From Procambarus clarkii (Eukaryota > Arthropoda > Malacostraca > Decapoda > Cambaridae): 64,000 nt of DNA. Made by a program: the position numbers and the translations under genes. Positions within the stretch are counted from its first letter, which is position 1; every line of letters begins with the position of its first letter. Below the pieces are notes generated by a model that saw nothing but the letters and a program-made list of their open reading frames with translations, ran no database searches and was not told the DNA's origin. Positions 32,680 through 42,200 of the stretch are shown one piece after another. The stretch spans positions 31,026,029-31,090,028 of the forward strand of contig NC_091181.1 of assembly GCF_040958095.1 (NCBI RefSeq). Direction: 5' to 3'.

Positions 32680-32910
32680 AACCCCGTGGGTCAAAAAGCA
32701 TCTCCCGTTCTCAGTCCTACATAGTGACTTGTTGAGCTTGAAACCGTTGCTCGTTTGTGTTACATCTGGACTGAAGAAAATATCCGGATTAACATCCTCT
32801 AACTTGTTCAGTATTTCTAAGTTTCAACGAGTTCCGCCCTGGCATGGCTAGTTTGTAGTGTTGTTAGGCCTACCTTACAACCATTCCTGATACGAGAGAT
32901 GACTTAGCTC
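32680..32910 (-). mobile_element. LINE RT C-terminal fragment
   Basis: It is similar to 35215-35510 (shared GAGCTTGAAACCGTTGCTC, GTTACATCTG, CAACATCCTC, CATTCCTGATA, TTAGCTCTGGAA). Both are minus-strand fragments of one LINE family. Confidence 0.6.
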
Positions 32911-33646
32911 TGGAATGACTTTTGTTGCCCAGTGTTGCACCTTCTCCACAGTAGCTATGTCCCTCTGAAAATGTCTCCAACCCACAGAATGTGCATGAGG
33001 TGAGTGATAAGTTAACTAAACTAGATGTCTATAACAATCTGTTTTGGATAAACTTGTGTTACGCAGCTGGAGACAATTAAGGAGCCGGCAAATACCCAGC
33101 GTGTGTGCTGGACTGTACTTTTTTTTATTTTATTTTTTTTTATTATTTTGTACCACATACGTGGCCACACTGTACTGTAAACCACCTATAAACCACACTG
33201 TTGTGGACTGTACTAGAAGGTTCTGGTCACATTGACCGCTCTCGGCATGACAGCACGCGCGCCCTGGCAACGCGTCCATAGCAACATAAACCTAACACAT
33301 TAGAAACGAATTTTGTTGCATTATTACGCAATATCGAAATATTTAAACATGATCATAATGAAGCTGATCAATTTGAAAATTTATGCAGGTGAACAGATGT
33401 AGACTATTGATTACTGCAAATAAGAAGATAGAAAAAACTATCAATAATTCTCCCCAAGGCTCGTAGTTAGTTTCCCAGGCGAAGTTGAAGGATGACTTGC
33501 GCAAAATGTAAATATAATACAAAATACTAGTTTATTTAATATATAAACAAACAGCTGAGTAGTAGGTATTAAAAGACGATATAAGTGAGTTATTAAACCT
33601 TGAACTTTGTGTTTTATTCCGAGTTTTGAGGGATGTTAGGGAGACT

Positions 33647-33652
33647 CACGTG
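33647..33652 (+). promoter_or_regulatory. E-box CACGTG upstream of NUDC
   Basis: A perfect palindromic CACGTG lies 76 bp upstream of the NUDC ATG in a GC-richer stretch (33640-33727), probably the promoter or 5' UTR. Regulatory use is inferred. Confidence 0.4.
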
Positions 33653-33727
33653 GGAGGATTTGTTTACTGTAGCGGCTGACAGCGGAGGGCGAGGGCTGGC
33701 GGCACACTCCTCTATAACACCACAATT

Positions 33728-33802
33728 ATGGCAGACAGCGAGGAGAGGTTTGACGGCATGCTGCTGGCCATGGCTCAGCAGCACTCCGGCGGGGTGGTGG
33801 AG
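33728..33802 (+). CDS. NUDC: NUDC coding exon 1
   Basis: ATG 33728 follows CACAATT. It encodes 25 residues and ends at donor GTAAGC (33803), phase 0. A hairpin mini-element begins 20 bp into the intron. Confidence 0.92.
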
Positions 33803-36199
33803 GTAAGCAGAGTAGTGAAGCAGTTGTTGTTATAGATTCAGCTACTCTGAACAAGTTCCTAGTAGCACTGGCTATGGTGAGCCCGTAACTTACTGGCACA
33901 AGAGCAGGGTAAGTAGCACGGGCTATGGTGAGCCCGCCGTGGACTTACCTGGCACAGGAGCGGGGCTGTAACTATGTTCCAAAAAGTGAAGCAGAGACCG
34001 GCTCTGAAATGTATCGTTTATAGGGAGAGACGAGCTGGTCCTGAATGTTCCAGGTCTTGCTTCGCATAGGAAATGTATTAACTAGTAACAACTCTTGTCT
34101 TCCCCTTTAATGTCCAGTGTTTAAAATAATGTTAAGTGTTGCTAAAATGACTTGCCTCCATTGTATAATATTGCCATACATAGTAGTTATAGAGGAAACT
34201 AAGGGCAACCTCTGTAAGCATCTTCACCTACCCAAAAAATCAGATCAGCCAAAAGAAGAAACCGTGAAAGAAAATTTGCTCCAAATATTAAAACAAAAGA
34301 AAAAAATTCAAGTTTTTCTATGCCTAAAAGAAGCCAAGACAAGAGAAAACACCCAGTAGGATCCTTGAAAGATGAGACCAACTAAATTGTTATAAAGGCA
34401 AACAGTATTGAATTAATACTTCACATCAGTGTTCATTCTAAAAAAAATAGACATCCCATTACTTACACAAGTGCTTGAAGCTGGAAAAGTAAAGAAATTA
34501 AATTGAGAGATATCCTTATTACATGCAAAATATTCAGGAAGAGCACAGAGAAATTGAAGGAAACTAAATCCCCAGGTGTAGATGGACTTCAGTCCAGTAT
34601 TGTGAAGGAACTTGGCAATGAATTATGTTTACCATTATAAACCTTGGCTACAACTGAAGCGTGAGGCAGGCATGACTTTTTTTTTCTTGATTGTGGAAGT
34701 TGTTTAACAGCAACTGAAGGGACTGTACTACTCCTCTCTCGCTGTATTATGATGTTCCTTTTCTGTATGGCTGCCTGGGCAGCTCTCCTACCTCCAGAAT
34801 GAAGGAGAATTTTTTATGTTATTTATTCGGAATATTAAGCTCTTTTTATGTATGAATTTGAATAACAATATCATTTCAATTGGTTCTCCAAGAACTGGTT
34901 AATTTCTTTTAATTGTACTTGATAAGAAATGACAGATAAATTCAGTCTCCCAATTGTTACTTGTGGTGAATGATGCCAGGATATCTTACCAAGAAGCTTA
35001 CCAAGAACCATGCATTTGTAACCTGCACATTAATTTGTTAATCAAACCGAAACAGAAATCTTCTCATTGAGATTTATTTTGTAATATTTTATGATTACCT
35101 AATTTACTCGAGGAGCCACTAACATTAGTTGCCTTCACGAGAAAAGGAAGCCAGCGGCTTGTCAAAGATCACCTCTATTTGCCTTGATGATCCTCTCCAG
35201 GTGGTTTATAAAACCCAACAGAGTTTCGGCATTTGCGGCTTCGGCGGGTAAGCGGTTCCACGGGTTTATAATCCTGTGGGTGAAAAACATCTGTTTTCAG
35301 TCCTCTATTAAGGTTTGTTGAGCTTGAAACCGTTGCTCCCTGTTTGTTACATCTGATCTTGTGAAGAAATTGTTAGGATCAACATCCTCCAACTTACAGT
35401 TTTTTAAGTTTCATTGAGATCCATCCTGTCATGCCTGGTTTGCAGTGTTGTTAGGCATATGGCTCTCAACCATTCCTGATAAGAGAGCTGATTTAGCTCT
35501 GGAAGTTATGGTGAATATTTCCTATAGAATCCACTAGTCATTTATTCGTTTGCCTTGTTCGGGTAGAAGGTAGACACAGTAGTCGCTTCTGTATATATTT
35601 ATTGACTGAGATTGCAAGGTATATATCTGCCTAGCCGAGGTCCTTCTACTCTGAGCCTGTGAGGATAACTGCGGCTGCTGGGAGCATGCTTGATGCTCCT
35701 GTGTCTGGCATGACGTCAGAGGCCTACTTGCCTGTGATTGGTTACATTTCAACTGACAGAATTTTGAGTATAACACCGCTCGGACACGCTACCAAGTCGA
35801 CGTCCCTTGTCGACAAGCTCTGGCTAGCTATATAGTTACAATGATACTGAAAGGACCTCGGTGGCATTCAATAATGGCTTACATGTGAAATTTGCATAAT
35901 AAAACATTGAAAGAAGATCAGGTGTGCGTAATACAAACAACTCGGCATATATGCACCAAAAAAAAATTCATCATAATAGGTGAAAATCATGGTAACAATT
36001 CTTTGATTAAACCAGAGTATTAAGAACATGTGTATGTCTACTGATCAGATATGAACAATACAACTCAAGGTATTGCCTAAACAAAATTATTAACATGTGT
36101 CAATGGCATGTGCTTGAAAACCATACAAAATTAAACAATTATTACATTAATGGAACAAAGTTCTGACCTAACAACCACAATTGAATTTCAAGATAGATA

Positions 36200-36236
<37 letters not shown>

Positions 36237-39200
36237 CTCTTTTTTTTCTGAAATAATACAATATATTTACAAGACCAATGTACAATATATATAATGTGCA
36301 ATATATTTACAAGCATATACAAGACCTGGATCAAGAAGACTAACATCTGCGTGATAGCAGTCAGGATTCACTGGCCTCAATGTGGTTGCTAGAACAATAA
36401 TAACTCCTATGACAAGCACTGTAAAAATACAAATGGTAGTAGACTTAACAATGGCATCTAATTTATAACCAAATAAAGTTGAGAAAAACTATACATTATA
36501 TATAATGGTAATAATAAGACACATGTGGTAGAAATACTGCAAATGAGGTTTTTTTTTTTTCAAAACAAACAGAATAACTGCAGAGTGCAATCAATTATAA
36601 ATTCTGCGGATATCTACACCTAGCTCATCCAGAGCACTATACAACTCTGGCTCTGACTGAAGGTCCGGAACAGATGAAACTTCATGTGACAAACTATCAT
36701 CTTGAGAGATATCCTCGTTAACATCTAGCCAATGGACATGTGGTGAGTGCACGGTTGAAACGAGAGGTCTAGATCTAAGATTATAATTGCTAGTATGGGG
36801 TTGCTGAGCATCAAGTGGTCTGTCAACCACAGAAGGTGGTGTCCGAGTAGGAGTATCTGTCTGGGTAAGTTCATTGTCATCTTCCTCATCAGTCTCGTCA
36901 ACAGTTATTTTAGCTAACTTCATGTGGTCTAAATGTTCATTTATGTACTCTCCTGTTAACAAGTTCTTAAGTCTGTATTTGTTACCTTTAATAAGCTCGA
37001 TTACCTTATATGGACCCAAAAATTTCTTAGTTAACTTGTACATAGGACCAGACCTGTGTTGGTTAAGTATCATTACTACAGATCCAATAGTTATTTTACT
37101 GGGTTTAGCTCGTGCATTCCTTGCTCGAGTGAACTCGGCTGTTGCTTTGGACAGTTGTTCTCGTATTTTCTTGAATACTAGTTGCATTTGTCTACGCTTC
37201 ACTTGAACAAAATCATCTACGTTATATAAGGGAGTAGGAGGTACGTTAATCAATTCATTAGGGAGGATCTTATCTGTACCATAAAGAATAGCGTGAGGTG
37301 TGTCACCAGTAGAAACATTAATTGAAGAATTTATAGCACACTGAATTAAGGGTATAAAATCATCCCAATTGTTGTTATCAAAATTCAACGTGACTCTCAA
37401 GGCATCTAACACTTTCCTGTTAGTACGTTCAGCTAGTCCATTACTTGCCGGATGATAAGGCATGATGCTACATTTTTTTATGTTATATAAATCACACAAG
37501 CTAGTTAGAATACTATTACTGAATTCTGGTCCATTATCTGAAAGGATTACTTTAGGCATACTATATCTACAAATTATTTGGTCATGGAATGCGCTGGCTA
37601 TGGTTTCTGCTGTTTTGTTCGGGATAGGAACTAGTTCGCAAAACCGTGAAAAATTATCGACCATCACAAGCAAATGTTTGTTCCCTTTCTCTGTTTCCGC
37701 AAAATTTGTCAATAAATCCATCGATATTCGTTCCCAAGGAGCTTTAGTTGCTGGGTACACCTGAATTGGATTAGGTCCTGAAACATGTCCCTTGTGCTGT
37801 AAACAAGTTAAACATCTGTCAACATAATGAGCAATCTCCTTAGCCATTTTTGGCCAAAAATATTTCAATCGACCTTATTGGAGTGTACGATCCTTTCCTG
37901 GATGTGCACTTGCAGGAGCATCATGGATAATTTTTAACACAGTTGGTACCAAGACAGCTGGAACAACTAACTGACAACATTTCCTCGAGGCTGTCCCTAG
38001 CTTTACTACTCTACACAGTAAATTGTCCAACATAACTAGTTCTTTCAATGGTACTGGCGGTTTATGAATCGGGCGAGTGTCTTGCTTAGTCAAAAATTTA
38101 ATGACGGGTGCCCATATGGGGTCTTGTCTTTGTTCCGTTTCTACTACTGTAGCATCTAATGCTGGGTAATTTAACTGAATCGCAGCTACGTGTCGAGAAA
38201 ACGCATCGGCTACAACATTTTGCTTTCCTGGAATATATCCAAATGTGGGATTGAATTCTTGAATTGTGAGCAAATATCTAGCAAACTTTCCAACTGGATT
38301 CTTATTTTTGAACAAGGGAATTAATGGTTGGTGATCTGTAAGAACATGAACTGGGTAATTATAAATTGTATCCTTGAAATGTTTAAGTGCCCAAACAACT
38401 GCCAAGGCTTCTCGTTCTGTTGCACTATAATTTTTCTCTTCTTTGGATAATGTGCGGCTAGCATAAGCTATTGCGTGATCTCTGTGACCTTCTGTTTGAA
38501 GCAATGCAGCACCTATGCCTATGTCACTAGCATCTGTAACCAACGTAAAAGGTTTAGAAAAATCTGGGTACCTAAGGACAGGTGACGAAATCAAGGCTGC
38601 TTTGAGTTTTTTGAATGACTGATCCTGGGCCTCTCCCCAAACAAAGGGTTCATCTTTTCTTTGCAACTTGTAAAGCGGAGCGGCTATAATAGAGAATCCA
38701 GCAATAAATGAACGATAAAATCCTACAAGACCTGTGAACTGTCTTACGGCTTCTGCGGTACGAGGTGTTGGAAAATCACGGGCAGCAATAATTTTTGATT
38801 CATTCAATGTAATACCTGAAGGTGTAACTGTATGACCTAGGAAATTAATCTTTTGCTTTAAAAATGAACATTTTGCAAGCTTTATTTTTAAATTAGCTTC
38901 AGCGAGCTTTGCAAGTACTTTCTCAAGGTTCTGGAAATGAGTCTGAACATCTTGCGACATGATTATGAGATCATCAAGGTAAACTAGAAGTGTACTTCCT
39001 ATCAATCTACGAAATAGATTTGTCATGAGCCGTGAAAAGGTTATTGGACTACTACGCAAACCAAACGGCATTCTTTTGAAATGAAAATGACCACTGGGAG
39101 TACTAAAGGCTGTCAATTGTTTACTTTCCTCATCAAGGGGGATTTGCCAGAATCCCTGCAACAAATCTAACGTTGAGAATACTTTGTTTCGACCAATACT

Positions 39201-42200
39201 TTGCAACAAATCATTTAGAACTGGATGAAAGTTACAAAAAAAAAGTAGGAGCTGCAATAAAGAAAAACCAACCAAACCTTGGGAATAATCTTAAGAAGCC
39301 TTGACTTCAAGGAAGAGAAGGAATTATACAACTATTGAAGACTCTTGTGCACCCTTATCTGGACTACTGAATCCAAGCATGGAGACCTGTCATTCAAAAG
39401 GACTTCTCTGATTTGAAGAAAATTCAACAGTGCCAAAAATTATACTAGTATTTATTCAACTTTCAGACAAGGAATGATTGAGGGTCTCAAGACTTAACGG
39501 TCAGATATGACAGGGCTGAACTTAAGAGAACTTTTAAAATGCTGAACAAATTAGGAAATATTAATTCAAACCACCTCTTTAAAAGGTTAAATGTAATGCA
39601 TATGAGGAGCAACAACTCCAAGCTCAACAAGCAACAATGTAGAACAGGAAACAGGGGAGGCTGTTTCACCCATTGGGCTATAACTCCCTTGAATCACCCA
39701 TTTGCTGAAGGATCATCCCATTCCAAATGATCTTGGCTCCCAACCAGACCATCTCAGATTTATATGAAATTTGGTAGATGTTATAGTTTATGAAGTAACA
39801 TTACATATGCAAAATTTTAGCCTTCAGGGATGCATGATACTTGTACAGTGGGGTTGAAATTGTGATAAAAAATACAGTTTTGCTTACAAGCTCAACAACA
39901 AAAATGTCATAACTTTGTTTCTAATTTAATTATAATTAAATAATAATTATTTCATTATTATTTGGGTAGAACAGTCATGTTGGGCTTCTTTTGAAGTTAA
40001 GGAGACATTGTTTTAATTAAGCTTTACATTAGATATTAAATATTTTATATTAAGGTCACATGATGGGACATTTGACCTTGAATGAATACTGTATAAAAAA
40101 GTGTATCTTTAATATATTTTAGATTTTTTTTTTTTATTGTACAGTTAAATGCATTCTCTGGTACAATATTGGGTACAGTATAGCACCACCTATGAGGTCA
40201 GAAAGAAGGGGCCTGACTGCTGAGTGGACAGCGCTTCGGATTCGTAATCGTGAGGTTCCGGGTTCGATCCCTGGTGGTGGAGGAAACAAATGGGCAGTTT
40301 CTTTCACCCTGATGCCCCTAGCAGTAAATAAGTACCTGGGAGTTAGACAGCTGCTAAGGGCTGCTTCCTTGGGGTGTGTAACAAAAAGGATGGCTGGTCG
40401 AGGACCGGGCTGCGGGGAGGCCAAACCCCAAAAATCATCTCAAGATAACCTCCCCCACGGGGGTGGAGGGGGGGGGTGCTAACGAGCGAGGCGGGCTAGT
40501 TGAATGGTGTTGCTTTTTTAATGGGAAGCTCTTTTGCTCGTAGGTCGCATTTTTCAACCAGATAGTGATCTGTTTGGTTTCACCTACTTTTCTGGGTGCC
40601 TTCCCTGGTTGATGGCAAGTATGATATACAGTACTCTAAATGTAAAATTTTCATAGGCCATTGCTCCCTGTGGCTCTCTGAGGGGACCAGGTTTTGGCAC
40701 TGGTCTCTGGTAGGCAACAAAAACTGTGACTCCAAATAGGATAATGTAGCACTGTATCAGTGAGATAGCTTCAGTGAGCCTGCAGGACTCGCCCAGAAAC
40801 CGGCGTTTCATTACATTCAACACTGGGTTTTTTCTTTTTCTTTCAGTAAATAGCTTCATAGCCCTTTACAGATATCAGAGGTAGCCTGTCATAACCTGAG
40901 TGCAGAACTATAAGCAACTCGCTTGTTAATACACCACTTCACAGCATCCCACTTAAGGCTTGATTGCCAATTATATTACACCTGACAGTGACCTGCATAG
41001 CATTAGTATTAATAGGCAGGACTAGGGTTCTGACAGAACGGCATCTTTAGCACTGCATAAACAGTAGTGTTTTTCCTCATAACAGGTTGCCTTTGATATT
41101 ATGTATTGAATTATGTATTGATATTCTCAAAGAAAGTAGACCAGTATATTAAGACATCAAGACCGATAAGTAGTTGCGTTAAGAAATGCAACTACTTCTT
41201 ATCAGTGGATAAGAAGTACTGTAGTTGCATTTTTCTTTACTACATACAGTATGGCTAATTAATGTTTCATTTTCAGTTGCTGGACACTTTCTTCAGCTTC
41301 TTGGCCAGAAAGACAGACTTTTATACTGGAGCTCCAGAAGACGTCAGTGAAAAGGTGGGCCTTTTCATTGCCATGTAGTGAACTTGGCATACAAGTTTAT
41401 TTGTATTTTTATGTAACAAATATGGTACAGTATATGCACTTGTGGAAAATACATTAGGGTCACTCATGGTGTATACAGAGAGAGATGGCTAGCTGGGCAC
41501 TGGGGAGGTGGAGATGGAAGAGGGGCAGGGTTGACCTCATTTCTCTTTCTTTCTCGCTTCCATTCTCTTTCTCTTCCATTCTCTTTCTTTCTTTCTCTTT
41601 TCCTCTTTTTCTCTAACTCTTTTATTAAAGATATAATTAAAGTCCTGATCCGCTTATGTTGATGATTGATGTTGATGAAGCATAGTTATTTACATGGAAG
41701 AGGTGGTGGTGGATGTTGATGGTGTTGGGTTGACTGGGTCAACATGCGATGAGTCAGGTGCAGGTGATACAATGCAAGCTTTCTTGGAAGCCATTGCAAA
41801 AGACTCTTTAATTGACATTTGTTTCATTCCCTTGGCTCTTGTTTTTAAAAGCTTGTTACTACTACAAACATATAGTGGTACTATATTAAGCCTAGAAAAT
41901 GTTAAGTTTTTTAAATGAACAAATCCACAAGGGCCGTGACGAGGATTTGAACCTGTGTCCGGGAGCATCCCAGACACTGCCTTAATCGACTAGTCGATTA
42001 AGGCAGTGTCTGGGATGCTCCCGGACGCAGGTTCGAATCCTCATCACGGCCCTTGTGGATTTGTTCATTTGATGCATCACGTTAGTGTGATCTCTGTGTG
42101 TGTTAAGTTTTTTGTTTTTTATTAGACCCTCAGTAATATTACTACAGTAGTACCACTCATGAACCTTCTTTATGCAAGAGTTCACATTTTGTGCTTCCAT

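Noticed and set aside
36591-39275. The two pol frames as active host genes
   Set aside because: They form one retroelement frame broken by a single stop, lacking the front of RT and everything before it.
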